A DNA stretch of 54,560 nt from JBNKWA01 sp050299555 (GCA_050299555.1 JBNKWA010000078.1:1-54560), one strand, 5' to 3'; numbered from the stretch's first letter, positions 8,679 through 17,060 are shown. Numbers and translations are program-made. The notes: generated from the letters alone by a model not told the origin.

Positions 8679-9356
8679 TCAGGCGAAGCTGCGGTCGAAG
8701 GCGGCGCTGCCGGCAGGGTTGAAGGCGACGCGGCGGCTGCCGTTGGTGCGAGCAAGCCAGCCGAGCGCCTCGAGACGGGACAGGAGTGCCGCGCCCAGCG
8801 CGCCGCCGAGATGCAGGCGCCGCTCGCTCCAGTCCAGGCAGACCCGGCAGAGCGGCCGCCGGCGGCGTTCCAGGGCGGCGGGGTCGATGCCGAATCCGGT
8901 GACGAAATCGCGCCCCGCATAGGTCAGTGCGACGTCGTCGCCGCCAAGGCTGAGGACGTTGCGCCGGCTGAGCGAGCGGAACATCTGCACTGCCCGCGAC
9001 CCAGCGAGGTGGTCGTAGCAGACGCGGGCGTCGCGGAACTCGGCGTCGCGCGGCCCGGTTCGGACCGGAAGGTGGCCGCGCATGGCGGCAAGGCCGGCGA
9101 GCGATTCGAGCGCATCGGCGACATCGGCATCCGCCAGCGCGACGTGGTGGTGCCTGCCCTGGCGGTGCTGCCGCAACAGGCCGGCCTCGACGAACTGGGC
9201 CAGGTGACCGGAGGCGGTGGGCGGTGTGACCCCGGCGGCATGGGAGAGCTCTCCCGCGGTCAGCGGCCGCCCGTCGAGCAGTGCCGCGAGGATGCTGCCG
9301 CGCGCCGGATCGCCGATCAGCGCCACGATGCGCGAGATGTCGGGGCCCTCCCTCAT
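8679..9356 (-). CDS. ArsR-type winged helix-turn-helix transcriptional regulator
   Basis: 225 residues. Residues 1-90 form an ArsR-like winged helix (ISRIVALIGDPARGSILAALL; LSHAAGVTPPTASGHLAQF recognition helix; GRHHHVALA wing). The C-terminal 130 residues carry conserved-looking CYDHLAG and LCRVCLDWSERRLHLGG segments with three cysteines that could sense metal or redox. This long form is typical of a subgroup of ArsR-like proteins in Proteobacteria. Start: ATG at 9356. Divergent from the DUF1127 gene, with a palindrome between them, so autoregulation is likely. Confidence 0.85.
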   Translation of the reverse strand: MREGPDISRIVALIGDPARGSILAALLDGRPLTAGELSHAAGVTPPTASGHLAQFVEAGLLRQHRQGRHHHVALADADVADALESLAGLAAMRGHLPVRTGPRDAEFRDARVCYDHLAGSRAVQMFRSLSRRNVLSLGGDDVALTYAGRDFVTGFGIDPAALERRRRPLCRVCLDWSERRLHLGGALGAALLSRLEALGWLARTNGSRRVAFNPAGSAAFDRSFA

Positions 9357-9379
9357 GATGCCAGCCCGCGCCCGGCTGT

Positions 9380-9399
9380 GCCGGCGGTCAAGCGCCGGC
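9380..9399. promoter_or_regulatory. Candidate ArsR operator
   Basis: GCCGGCG, 6-nt spacer, CGCCGGC: a perfect 7-bp inverted repeat in the 113-bp gap between the divergent ArsR and DUF1127 genes. The position suits a shared operator. GC-rich palindromes also occur elsewhere in this genome, so confidence is modest. Confidence 0.35.
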
Positions 9400-9469
9400 C
9401 CTTCGGGCGTGGCGGAAGCATCTCTTCCGGTGCCAGCGGCAGGATGGGCAGGAAGGAGGACGATGCTCC

Positions 9470-9658
9470 ATGGCCATCCTGATCGAATCCACCCGTGTGC
9501 CGGCCCGGCGGGGTTTGCGGGTGGTTCTCGCCCGCCGGTGGCGGAACCGCAGGACGCGGCAGCAGCTTGCCGGTCCGTCGCCGGAGTTGCTGGCCGATGT
9601 CGGGCTGGGCGCAGCCGAGGCCCGGCGCGAGGCGGTACGGCCATTCTGGTCGGGATGA
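9470..9658 (+). CDS. DUF1127 small basic protein
   Basis: 62 residues. The C-terminal half, RRWRNRRTRQQLAG followed by LLADVGLGAAEARREAVRPFW, is the YjiS/DUF1127 pattern. Arg-rich DUF1127 proteins are common in Rhizobiales and Rhodobacterales; some bind RNA or influence phosphate and carbon responses, but the role of this one is unknown. A strong GGAAGGAGGA site sits 9 bases before the ATG. Probably controlled by the divergent ArsR-type regulator. Confidence 0.82.
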   Translation: MAILIESTRVPARRGLRVVLARRWRNRRTRQQLAGPSPELLADVGLGAAEARREAVRPFWSG

Positions 9659-9722
9659 AGCGCCCGGCCGTGGCGCATCCGCAAGCGGCCTGCTAAGCCC
9701 CGGCCTCGAGGTCACCCGAAAG

Positions 9723-9768
9723 GGGGCGCCGTCCGCGGGGGGCATCGAGCCCGCCCGCGTCCGGCCGG
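9723..9768. repeat. 46-bp direct repeat, copy 2
   Basis: Identical to 8578-8623. It lies between the DUF1127 gene and fmt. One extra A and one extra G immediately upstream distinguish the flank from copy 1. Confidence 0.85.
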
Positions 9769-9782
9769 GCCTGGCGGCCCGG
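9765..9782. repeat. 7-bp stem hairpin next to repeat copy 2
   Basis: CCGGGCC-TGGC-GGCCCGG, a perfect 7-bp stem with a 4-nt loop, beside copy 2. The stem sequence differs from that beside copy 1 but pairing is kept. Confidence 0.55.
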
Positions 9783-9825
9783 TGCGCGCCGACCCGACGG
9801 TGGCGAAGGCGACGGGAGGGTTTGC

Positions 9826-10731
9826 ATGCGGCTGATCTTCATGGGAACGCCGGACTTTTCGGTGCCGGTGCTGGATGCCCTGGTTGCCGCCGGCCATGAG
9901 GTGGCCGCGGTCTACTGCCAGCCGGCGCGGGCTGCGGGGCGGGGCCAGAAGCCACGGCCGAGCCCGGTGGAGGCGCGGGCCCGGTCGCTGGGCCTTGCGG
10001 TGCGGACGCCGACAGGTTTGCGCGATGCCGCGACGCAGGCGGAACTCGCCGCGCTGGGTGCCGAGATGGGCGTGGTGGTGGCCTACGGGCTGATCCTGCC
10101 GCAGGCGGTGCTGACCGCGCCGCGCCTCGGCTGCCTCAACCTCCATGCCTCGCTGCTGCCACGCTGGCGCGGGGCGGCGCCGATCCAGCGGGCGGTCATG
10201 GCCGGCGATGCCGAGACCGGGGTCTGCGTCATGGGCATGGAAGCGGGGCTGGACACCGGCCCGGTCTATCTGCGCGAGGCGACGCCGATCGCTGCGAGCG
10301 ATACCGCCGGCAGCCTGCATGACCGGCTGGCGACGATTGCGGCGCGGCTGATCGTCGAGGCGCTGGCACGGTGGCCGCTTCCGGCGGAGCCCCAGGGCGA
10401 TGCGGGGGTCACCTATGCCGCCAAGATCGACAAGGCCGAGGCGCGGGTGGACTGGACCCGCCCGGCAGTGGAGATCGACCGGCAGATCCGGGGCCTGTCG
10501 CCGTTTCCCGGCGCCTGGTGCGAGATCGGCGGCGAACGGGTGAAGCTGCTGCTGTCGCAGGTGGAGGAGGGCGAGGGCCCACCGGGTGTGGTGCTGGACG
10601 ATGCGCTTGCCGTTGCCTGCGGCAGCGGCGCCGTCCGCATCCTGCGGCTGCAGCGGCCGGGACGGGCGGCGATGGCCACCGCCGAGGCGATGCGCGGATT
10701 CGCGGTGGAGCCCGGCACCCGGCTGGGCTAG
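9826..10731 (+). CDS. fmt: Methionyl-tRNA formyltransferase
   Basis: 301 residues, normal length. Transfers formyl from 10-formyl-tetrahydrofolate to Met-tRNAi. Motifs: FMGTPDFSVPVLD (5-17), VVVAYGLILPQ (83-93) and the catalytic/folate site NLHASLLPRWRGAAPI (105-120); the C-terminal oligonucleotide-binding domain starts near 205 (AAKIDKAEARVDW). GGGAGGG precedes the ATG. It pairs functionally with def upstream, from which it is separated by the ArsR/DUF1127 module. Confidence 0.97.
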   Translation: MRLIFMGTPDFSVPVLDALVAAGHEVAAVYCQPARAAGRGQKPRPSPVEARARSLGLAVRTPTGLRDAATQAELAALGAEMGVVVAYGLILPQAVLTAPRLGCLNLHASLLPRWRGAAPIQRAVMAGDAETGVCVMGMEAGLDTGPVYLREATPIAASDTAGSLHDRLATIAARLIVEALARWPLPAEPQGDAGVTYAAKIDKAEARVDWTRPAVEIDRQIRGLSPFPGAWCEIGGERVKLLLSQVEEGEGPPGVVLDDALAVACGSGAVRILRLQRPGRAAMATAEAMRGFAVEPGTRLG

Positions 10732-10763
10732 TCTGGCACCGGCATGACGGAGGGTGGCGCGGA

Positions 10764-11003
10764 GTGTTCCTGTTCTCGCTGATGGGGGCGATGCTGGTGG
10801 GTGGACTGACCGGCTATGCCGTCGCCTGGCTGGGGCTGGTCCGCTATGGCTGGGCGGTTGCGGTCATCCTCGGCATCGGCGGTGGGGTCGTGGCCTGGCT
10901 GGTGTCGGCCCTGACCGGCATCGGTTTCGGCGGCCGCACCATGACGGCGATTGTCGGTGCGGCAGTGGCGCTGTTCCTGGCGCCGGTCCTGGGGAGGCGG
11001 TGA
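10764..11003 (+). CDS. Small integral membrane protein
   Basis: 79 residues from a GTG start preceded by GGAGGG at 9 bases. Three hydrophobic helices cover nearly the whole chain (MGAMLVGGLTGYAVAWLGLV, then two more), ending GRR. No family recognised. The stop overlaps the next start (TGATG), so it is coupled to the GlsB/YeaQ-like gene and the two may act together in the inner membrane. Confidence 0.65.
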   Translation: MFLFSLMGAMLVGGLTGYAVAWLGLVRYGWAVAVILGIGGGVVAWLVSALTGIGFGGRTMTAIVGAAVALFLAPVLGRR

Positions 11004-11242
11004 TGGGTATCATCTGGCTGATCATCATCGGCGCGGCGGCGGGGTTCATCGCCACCCGCGCCTTCGACATGAAGCTTGGCGTTCCGCAGACCATCGCGGT
11101 GGGCGTCATCGGCGCCATCATCGGCGGCTGGCTGCTGAGGCTTGTGTTGAGCATGATGGGGGCGGCGGCCGGCTTTGTCGGTGCGCTGATCGGGGCGATG
11201 GCACTGCTCTGGGCCTATCGGACCTTCTTCGAGCGGCGCTGA
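11003..11242 (+). CDS. GlsB/YeaQ/YmgE-like small membrane protein
   Basis: 79 residues, three predicted helices, glycine-rich: GIIWLIIIGAAAGFIATR at the start and IAVGVIGAIIGGWLLR in the middle, like the transglycosylase-associated GlsB/YeaQ/YmgE family, which is linked to general stress responses. The function is not biochemically defined. It overlaps the preceding small membrane gene by one base (TGATG). Confidence 0.7.
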   Translation: MGIIWLIIIGAAAGFIATRAFDMKLGVPQTIAVGVIGAIIGGWLLRLVLSMMGAAAGFVGALIGAMALLWAYRTFFERR

Positions 11243-11863
11243 GGGCCCCGCTCCGCCAGAAGGCGCGAGATCGACCGGGAGGGGTGACATCCGGTGGCCG
11301 CCGCGATGCCGTGTGGCCGCTTTGCTTTCGCTCGGGGCCGTGCCGTGCCGCTGCGTGCGGCGGTTGTCGCTCCGGCGGGGCCGTCCGGCCGGGCGGCGGC
11401 GGCGCCTTCGGGCCCATCGAGGGCCCTCGGCGCCGGTCGCTGACGCTCCGGCCGCTTGATCCTTCGAGCGGGCTCGGACGGCCAAGCCCTCCCAATGGGG
11501 CTGACGTCGCGCCTTGGCGATATGCACCTGTTGGTGCCGGTTCCCGACTGGATCGCGGCTCGATCCGGCCGATTCTCTCCGGTGCCGAGATGCGGGCGGC
11601 CGGCATGGGAACCGCGCCGCCGACGGCGCACCAGCGGCGGGCGCGCGCTGATGCCCGAAGGTGGGGCAACGCTGCCGGTCTGGCCCGGCGTCGGCCGCTG
11701 GCGGGACCCGCGCGCAGGGCGCAGGGCGCAGGCCGGGCCCAAAAGGGCGCCGACGCCGTCAGGCGGAGGCGGACTGCGGGAGCTCCGCGATTGTCCTTCG
11801 AGCCGCCCGGTGGTGGGCGGTGCGCGCCGGCGCTGGCCCCGGCCGCTGGCCCGGGCGCGTGGG
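11243..11863. other. 621-bp gene-free GC-rich gap with repeat-element sequence
   Basis: Between the convergent GlsB-like gene and recO. No reading frame here looks coding on either strand. It contains a GGGCCC-ATCGA-GGGCCC inverted repeat (about 11407-11425) and GCACC-TGTT-GGTGC (about 11525-11538). On the minus strand, 11700-11790 reads CTCCCGC, a small hairpin, TTTTGGGCCCGGCC and GCGGGTCCCGCC, resembling the element at 13040-13165. Confidence 0.55.
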
Positions 11864-12589
11864 TCATGCCAGCCGGGCGAACGCCGCCTCCAGCCTCACC
11901 CGCGCCTCGGGCAGTGCCGCCAGGCCCAGCGCCGGCGCCACCGTGTGGCGCAGGAACCAGCCGGTCGTCGCGAGCCCGGCGCGCAACGCCTCGCCCGAGG
12001 CCGGCGCCTGCGCGTCGCGCAGGACCGCGGGCAGGGGCAGCAGCCTTTCCGCATGCGGTGCTCCGGCGGCCCGGCTGACCGCCCGCGCCGAGCGCGGCGA
12101 GACGTAGGCCAGGTCCTCGGTGGTGCCGGTGGTGGCGCAGGCGGAAAGGTCGAGCCCGAAGCCGAGCTCGGCCAGAAGCGCCAGTTCCCAGCCGAGATAA
12201 AGCGCCGGCCAATCGCGCCCCGCCTCCAGCGCGTCGAGAAGCTTCAGGCTTGCGGCGTAGAGCCCCGGATGCGGCTCGCGCTCGGCCAGGCAGGTGGTGA
12301 CCAGCGCTGCCACCGCGTTCAGCGCCGCCAGCGCTCCGCGATCGGCCATGATTCCGGCCCGGGCCCTGAGCGGCTCCACCACCATCGACCCGAGATGCTC
12401 GTCGAGCCGGGCCCGCCAGACCGCCTCGACCTGACTGCCGGGCTGCAGCACCGGTGCAAGCCGCCGCGACTGGCCGCCGCGCACCAGTCCGGCATGGCGG
12501 CCGCGTTCGGCGGTGAAGATCTCGGCGACCGCCGCCGCCTCGCCATGCGGGCGGGCCGACAGAACGAAACCCTGGTCGCGCCACTCCAT
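11864..12589 (-). CDS. recO: DNA repair protein RecO
   Basis: 241 residues, usual length. RecO loads RecA onto SSB-coated gaps in the RecFOR pathway. N-terminal OB-fold: EWRDQGFVLSARPHGEAAAVAEIFTAERGRHAGLVRGG, here in its alphaproteobacterial form; then a helical domain with LKLLDALEAG and a CATTGTTEDLAYVSPRS cysteine-containing region. The ATG at 12589 overlaps the stop of the DUF1491 gene by one base, indicating coupling. era, often adjacent, lies upstream on the same strand after DUF1491 and a non-coding gap. Confidence 0.93.
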   Translation of the reverse strand: MEWRDQGFVLSARPHGEAAAVAEIFTAERGRHAGLVRGGQSRRLAPVLQPGSQVEAVWRARLDEHLGSMVVEPLRARAGIMADRGALAALNAVAALVTTCLAEREPHPGLYAASLKLLDALEAGRDWPALYLGWELALLAELGFGLDLSACATTGTTEDLAYVSPRSARAVSRAAGAPHAERLLPLPAVLRDAQAPASGEALRAGLATTGWFLRHTVAPALGLAALPEARVRLEAAFARLA

Positions 12590-12918
12590 CAGCCGCTCAG
12601 CCCTTCCTCGTCCAGCAGTGTGCGCCCCTGCCGGTCCTCGACCTCGATCAGCCACAGGTCGGGATCGAAGCTGCGCTGGCGCGAGAGCGCGGCGTCGACC
12701 TCGGCCTCGGCACCATCGGCCAGCACGACCCAGGCACGGTTGCCGTCCATGTCGTAGCTGCGCTGCAGGGCGCGGGCACGGCCATCGAGCGTATTGAGCT
12801 TGACGATCACCGCGCCGGCGGTGTCGTCGCCGTGGGCGGTGACGAAGGCCGGGATGTCCCGCTGTCGCAGCCGCGCCAGATAGGCGTGGACCCAGAACCC
12901 CGCGGTCAGCCGGGCCAT
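12589..12918 (-). CDS. DUF1491 family protein
   Basis: 109 residues with the DUF1491 layout: LTAGFWVHAYLARL at the N-terminus, GAVIVKLNTLDGRARALQRSY, and DPDLWLIEVEDRQGRTLLD at the C-terminus. In alphaproteobacteria this family sits regularly in the era-recO region; its function is unknown. Cytoplasmic, no membrane segments. Its TGA shares a base with the recO ATG. Confidence 0.88.
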   Translation of the reverse strand: MARLTAGFWVHAYLARLRQRDIPAFVTAHGDDTAGAVIVKLNTLDGRARALQRSYDMDGNRAWVVLADGAEAEVDAALSRQRSFDPDLWLIEVEDRQGRTLLDEEGLSG

Positions 12919-13074
12919 GACCGAGGACCATCGGGTTCGGCCTTGGCCACCAATGGCCGCGCGGCCAGCGTTCCTTGTGCGCGGCGTGGCCCGATGTCGG
13001 CCCTGCCCACTGGCAGCCGCCGCCCGGCGTGCCGCCTGACGCCGAACCGCGCCACTGGCGGGACCCGGCGCAGG

Positions 13075-13091
13075 TCGCCGCGAAGCGGCGA
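13075..13091. repeat. 7-bp stem hairpin, GAA/TTC loop
   Basis: TCGCCGC-GAA-GCGGCGA (minus strand reads loop TTC). Same length and loop class as the hairpins at 34445-34461 and 37544-37560 but with a different stem. Confidence 0.6.
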
Positions 13092-13123
13092 GGGCGCCGG
13101 GCCGGGCCCAACCGGAGGAGCGC

Positions 13124-13140
13124 GCCGGCCGCAGGCCGGC
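13124..13140. repeat. 7-bp stem hairpin, GCA/TGC loop
   Basis: GCCGGCC-GCA-GGCCGGC, extendable by one C-G pair on each side. Minus strand loop is TGC, as at 8621-8637. Confidence 0.6.
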
Positions 13141-13410
13141 GGCGACGGAGGGCGGGAGCGCCCCGGCCCGGTTGCCGGCCCCGTCACTGGCGCCGCCGCG
13201 CCGCGCGCGCCCGTCCGGTCATGGTCCCGCCCATCGGGCCCGGGCCAACCCGGCCGCCGCCGGTAGTGCCCCGGGCGACCGGGATCGGGTCACGCAAAGT
13301 GCGATCATTCCGGGCACTGCCGCCGGATGCACCGCGAACCGGGCCCGCCCTGCCGTCTACCGGCCTGCCGGTGCCGTCCCCCGGGGCAACGCCGGTTCGC
13401 CGCCGCATCC

Positions 13411-14343
13411 TCAGCCGCCATCGCCATAGTCGAGCCCCATCTCGCGATAACGCTCGGCATCATCGAGCCAGCCGGGCTTGACCACCACCCTCAGGAACAG
13501 GTGCACCGGCCGGCCGGCGATCTCGGCGATCTCGGCCCGAGCCGCCTGGTTCACCGCCTTGATGGTCTCGCCCTTCTTGCCCAGCACGATGCCCTTGTGT
13601 CCCTCGCGGGCGACATAGATCAGCTGGTCCACCCGGGCCGAGCCGTCTGCCCGGTCCTCCCAGGCCTCGGTTTCCACCGTCAGCTGATAGGGGATCTCCT
13701 GGTGCAGCCTCAGCGTCAGCTTCTCGCGGGTGATCTCGGCGGCGATCTGGCGCAGCGAGGCGTCGGCCACCTGGTCCTCGTCATAGAGCCACGGCCCCTC
13801 GGGCATGCGCTCGCCCAGCCAGCGCCTGAGGTCCGCCACCCCCGAGCCGTTCTCGGCCGAGATCATGAAGGTGGCGGCGAATTCGGCGCGCTCGTTCATT
13901 GCCGCGCTCAGCGCCAGCAGCGCCTCGCGCCGGACCTTGTCGATCTTGTTGATCGCCAGCACCAGCGGCTTGCCCGCCGGCAGATGCGCTTCCATGCCTT
14001 CGAGGATCGCCTCGACCCCTTCGGTCAGCCCGCGATGCGCCTCGATCAGCAGCGCCACCACATCCGCGTCCGCCGCCCCGGCCCAGGCGGCCGCGACCAT
14101 CGCCCGGTCGAGCCGCCGCCGCGGCCGGAACAGCCCCGGCGTGTCGACGAAGACGATCTGCGCGCCGCCCTCGATGGCCACCCCGCGCAGCCGTCCACGG
14201 GTGGTCTGCACCTTGTGGGTGACCGCCGCGATCTTGGTCCCCACGATCCGGTTCAGAAGCGTCGACTTGCCGGCGTTGGGCTCTCCGATCAGGGCGACAA
14301 AGCCGGCCCGTCGGGCCTCGTCGGTCTGGCTGCCTGTGTCCAT
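13411..14343 (-). CDS. era: GTPase Era
   Basis: 310 residues. Essential GTPase that binds the 3' end of 16S rRNA in 30S assembly. G motifs: GEPNAGKST (G1, about 20-28), the switch region ending TTRG, DTPG (G3), NKID (G4); C-terminal KH domain with GHKGIVLGKKGETIKAVNQAAR then LFLRVVVKPGWLDD. ATG start at 14343. In relatives era follows rnc directly; here rnc is on the other strand about 6 kb away. Confidence 0.97.
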   Translation of the reverse strand: MDTGSQTDEARRAGFVALIGEPNAGKSTLLNRIVGTKIAAVTHKVQTTRGRLRGVAIEGGAQIVFVDTPGLFRPRRRLDRAMVAAAWAGAADADVVALLIEAHRGLTEGVEAILEGMEAHLPAGKPLVLAINKIDKVRREALLALSAAMNERAEFAATFMISAENGSGVADLRRWLGERMPEGPWLYDEDQVADASLRQIAAEITREKLTLRLHQEIPYQLTVETEAWEDRADGSARVDQLIYVAREGHKGIVLGKKGETIKAVNQAARAEIAEIAGRPVHLFLRVVVKPGWLDDAERYREMGLDYGDGG

Positions 14344-14375
14344 CGAAGGGTCCGTCCTCTTCAAGGTGCCCGGGC

Positions 14376-15002
14376 TTAGCCCAGTTCCCCGGCGGTGGCG
14401 AGCCCCCCGGTGCTGCCGATGCCCAGACGGCTGACCTCCAGGCCCGAGCCGATGGGCAGAAGGACGCTGGTCATGCCGGGCACCCCGCGCACCGCCGCAC
14501 CATAGGCCTCCACGTTCGGCCCGCCGGGGCTGATCATGTTGTCGGCCACGATGATCGCCCCCGGCCTCAGCCTGGGCAGAACCGCCTCCAGGCAGGGCAC
14601 GTAGAGATCCTTCCAAAGGTCCATCAGCACCAGATCGACGGTCTCGGACAGCGCCGCGATCATCTCCACCGCGTCGCCGACGCGAAAGTCGATCACGTCG
14701 GCCAGCCCGGCCCGCGCGGCCATGGTTCGCGCATGCTCGGACTTGTGTGGCTGCAGCTCCATGGTGATCAGCCGGCCGCCGGTGGCGCGCGCCGCCTCGG
14801 CCAGCCAGATCCCCGAATAGCCGAACGAGGTGCCGATCTCGAGGATCGTCGGCGCCGTCAGGCTGCGGGCGAGGATGTTCAGGAACCGCCCCGTCTGCGG
14901 GCCCACGGCCAACAGCTGCTCGTCCAGGTCCGCGGTCCCGCCGCGCTCGCGCTCGATACGGGCGTGGTACTCGTCGAGCACCGCCTTCACCTTCTCGTCC
15001 AT
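14376..15002 (-). CDS. SAM-dependent O-methyltransferase (caffeoyl-CoA O-methyltransferase-like)
   Basis: 208 residues. Rossmann methyltransferase of the COMT-like family 3: ILEIGTSFGYSGIWLAEAA (SAM motif I, about 53-71), LITMELQPHKSEHA (acidic SAM ribose binder), FRVGDAVEMIA, VDLVLMDLWKD (metal/catalytic Asp region) and IIVADNMISPGG. Members methylate small phenols or hydroxylated acceptors in a divalent-cation-dependent way. Start ATG at 15002. It lies 32 bp upstream of era on the same strand and may be co-transcribed. Substrate unknown. Confidence 0.88.
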   Translation of the reverse strand: MDEKVKAVLDEYHARIERERGGTADLDEQLLAVGPQTGRFLNILARSLTAPTILEIGTSFGYSGIWLAEAARATGGRLITMELQPHKSEHARTMAARAGLADVIDFRVGDAVEMIAALSETVDLVLMDLWKDLYVPCLEAVLPRLRPGAIIVADNMISPGGPNVEAYGAAVRGVPGMTSVLLPIGSGLEVSRLGIGSTGGLATAGELG

Positions 15003-15083
15003 GCTGCCTCTCTGCCCCTTGCCCCGCGTTCGGCTGCCGCACGCCCGCCTGACCGGCCCGACCGCCACGTGGCCGAGCCAAGG

Positions 15084-15115
15084 TCCTTTTTGGGGCCGGT
15101 TCAAGCCCAAAAGGA
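15084..15115. terminator. Hairpin downstream of the esterase gene
   Basis: TCCTTTTTGGG and CCCAAAAGGA pair, with one bulged base, around an 11-nt loop in the 146-bp gap after the esterase stop on the minus strand. Possible terminator or processing hairpin; there is no following T-tract on the minus strand beyond the stem itself. Confidence 0.35.
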
Positions 15116-15148
15116 TCGCGTCCGCGGACCGGGCGCAGCCACCATCGG

Positions 15149-16009
15149 TCAGGGTTGCCGGGGCACGGTTGCCTCGAACCAGTCCAGCACCCGCCCGGGC
15201 CAGTCCGCCGGGCGGCTGTGGTTGCCGGGGTGCAGGGCCAGCGTCAGCGAGCCGGCGGCGCAGCCGGTCCAGCGCTTGGCCCAGACGTCCCCCGCCATAG
15301 CCGCGTCGGCGGCCTTGCCGCAGCCGTCCGTCTGCTGCCACAGCGCCATGCCCTTCCAGATGCTGCCCATCCGATAGTGCTGGCCGAACCAGTCCCCCTC
15401 CTTGCCCTCGACCGGCACCGTGCGGTCGGTCCAGCCGTGCATGTGGAATAGATGCACCGGGCCGGCGCAGCTTTCCCACATCGGTTCCCAGAAGCCGCCC
15501 GAGATGGCGGCATAGCCGGCGGCGTAGCCGGGCGTCGTGCAGGCCACATCCCAGACCATCGAGCCGCCACGCGAATACCCCGCCAGCAGCACACGGTCGC
15601 GGTCGAGGCCGAACCGGGCCACCGCGTCGTCCAGCACCGCGGCGAGGAAGGCGTGGTCGTCGCGGGCCCAGTCGAAATCGTCGTGGACGCCCCAGTCGAG
15701 GCCCTGGTTCGACAGCGTTTCGGGCTGGCCTGAGGGGGCGAGGAAGGCATAGCCGCGCGCCAGCACCGGGTCGACCAGCGGCTTGTGGCCGGCGGCGCCC
15801 GGCCCGGTGGCGGCAAAGCCGTGCAGGTAGACGAAGACCGGCAGCGGCCCCTCGGGCAGCGGGTCCGGCAGAACGATATTGTACGTGCCGCCATCGACCG
15901 CGCAGGGTGCGTCGGGCGGGCCGCACTCCACCGCCTGCGCCGGTACGCAGACCGGGCCGAGCATTGCCCAGGCCACCGCTGCCATCACTGCCCGCTGCAA
16001 GATCGCCAT
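15149..16009 (-). CDS. Secreted PHB depolymerase-/LpqC-like esterase
   Basis: 286 residues. Residues 1-26 are a Sec signal peptide (MAILQRAVMAAVAWAMLG..., AQA cleavage). The alpha/beta hydrolase core has the oxyanion motif LHGFA, the nucleophile elbow GYSRGG (Ser), an Asp candidate near HMHGWTDRTVP, and a C-terminal HPGNHSRP histidine. This matches the polyhydroxybutyrate depolymerase/feruloyl-esterase-like family. Probably periplasmic or extracellular ester hydrolase; whether the substrate is PHB is uncertain. It includes several cysteines that could form disulfides. Confidence 0.87.
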   Translation of the reverse strand: MAILQRAVMAAVAWAMLGPVCVPAQAVECGPPDAPCAVDGGTYNIVLPDPLPEGPLPVFVYLHGFAATGPGAAGHKPLVDPVLARGYAFLAPSGQPETLSNQGLDWGVHDDFDWARDDHAFLAAVLDDAVARFGLDRDRVLLAGYSRGGSMVWDVACTTPGYAAGYAAISGGFWEPMWESCAGPVHLFHMHGWTDRTVPVEGKEGDWFGQHYRMGSIWKGMALWQQTDGCGKAADAAMAGDVWAKRWTGCAAGSLTLALHPGNHSRPADWPGRVLDWFEATVPRQP

Positions 16010-16061
16010 TGCGCCCCCCCCGGTTGCCCGCGGGAAAGCCTGAACCCGCCGCCGCGGCCGG

Positions 16062-16970
16062 TCAAGTGTGGGCGCCGCCCTGGCCGAAGCCCTCCTCGGC
16101 GATGCGCCCCGTCAGCCAGCGCCTGAAGGCGGCCTGGTTCGGCGTCGGCGCCTGGTCCGGGGCCGAGATCAGCCAGTAGCCGTGCCCGCTTTGCCGCCAA
16201 CGCGGAAACGGCGCCACCACGCTGCCCTGGGCAAGCGCATGCGCCGCCACCACCTCGAAGGCGAGAAAGACGCCGAGCCCCGCCACCGCCGCATCGAGGC
16301 AGAGGGAGGCGTCGGAAAAGACCGGCCCGTCGCCGAGAATGTCCTCGCTCAGCCCTTCCGGCCCCAGCCAGTCGTCCCAGGCATAGCCCGGGGTCGGCTC
16401 GCGGATCACCGGCACGCCGGCAAGCGCGGCGGGCGTGGCCAGATGCTGTGCCACCGCCGGGCTGCAGACCGGCACGATGAGCTGGTCGAACAGATGCTCG
16501 GCCTTCACCCCCGGCCAGGGTCCCTTGCCGACCCGGATCGCATAGTCGACATCATCGCGGCCCGGCACCGTCAGCTTCAGATCGGCGTCGAGACGCACCT
16601 TCAGACCCGGATGGGCGGCGCTGAAACCGGGAAGCTGCCAGATCAGCCAGCGCGCCGCCAGGATCGGCGCTACCGAGATGGTCAGCCCGCCCGTCCGGCG
16701 TGCCTCGGCCCGCGCCACCGCCGCCGAGATGCGGCCGAAACCTTCGCTGAGAAGCGCACAGACCGCCGCGCCCGCCTCGGTGGGCTCGGTGCCGCGGCGC
16801 GAGCGGACGAGCAGCGCCAGTCCCAGCGCCGCCTCGGCACGCGCGACCTGCTGGCTGACCGCGCCGACGGTGACCGCCAGCTCCTCGGCGGCGGCCGAAA
16901 GCGAGCCCAGCCGCGCCGCGGCCTCGACCGCGCGCAGACCGTTCAGGTGGTGCCGGTTCAGGTTCTGCAT
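16062..16970 (-). CDS. LysR family transcriptional regulator (GcvA-like)
   Basis: 302 residues. N-terminal winged helix: HLNGLRAVEAAARLGSLSAAAEELAVTVGAVSQQVARAE (10-48), then a type 2 periplasmic-binding-like effector domain (ISVAPILAARWLIWQLPGFSAAHPGLKVRL onward). The N-terminal pattern and PILAARWL motif are those of the GcvA subgroup. Divergent from a small unannotated-size ORF at 17061 with a T-N11-A palindrome in the gap. Effector unknown. Confidence 0.93.
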   Translation of the reverse strand: MQNLNRHHLNGLRAVEAAARLGSLSAAAEELAVTVGAVSQQVARAEAALGLALLVRSRRGTEPTEAGAAVCALLSEGFGRISAAVARAEARRTGGLTISVAPILAARWLIWQLPGFSAAHPGLKVRLDADLKLTVPGRDDVDYAIRVGKGPWPGVKAEHLFDQLIVPVCSPAVAQHLATPAALAGVPVIREPTPGYAWDDWLGPEGLSEDILGDGPVFSDASLCLDAAVAGLGVFLAFEVVAAHALAQGSVVAPFPRWRQSGHGYWLISAPDQAPTPNQAAFRRWLTGRIAEEGFGQGGAHT

Positions 16971-16975
16971 TTAGC

Positions 16976-16998
16976 TGATCTATAGCAAAGACAGATCA
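16976..16998. promoter_or_regulatory. LysR-type T-N11-A operator
   Basis: TGATCT, 11-nt spacer, AGATCA: a perfect 6-bp inverted repeat with the spacing classic for LysR boxes, 6 bp upstream of the LysR start and in the gap before the divergent 57-residue ORF. Good candidate for the autoregulatory site. Confidence 0.6.
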
Positions 16999-17060
16999 AT
17001 CTCCATAGTTTCATGGGATTTTAGCGGATAAAGTTGTAGACCAGAAAAAGGATAATTGCC

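Larger units (their letters stand above)
12919..13410. other. 492-bp gene-free gap with hairpin elements
   Basis: Between era and DUF1491 (both minus strand). No credible ORF. It contains two 7-bp-stem hairpins (13075-13091 and 13124-13140). On the minus strand it reads CTCCCGCCCTCC, hairpin, GGTTGGGCCCGGCCC, hairpin, GGGTCCCGCC, similar to elements at 11.7, 34.4 and 37.5 kb. Confidence 0.6.

Noticed and set aside
11118..12584. 488-codon minus-strand frame
   Set aside because: Runs through recO in another frame and the repeat-rich gap; Arg/Pro/Gly-rich shadow.
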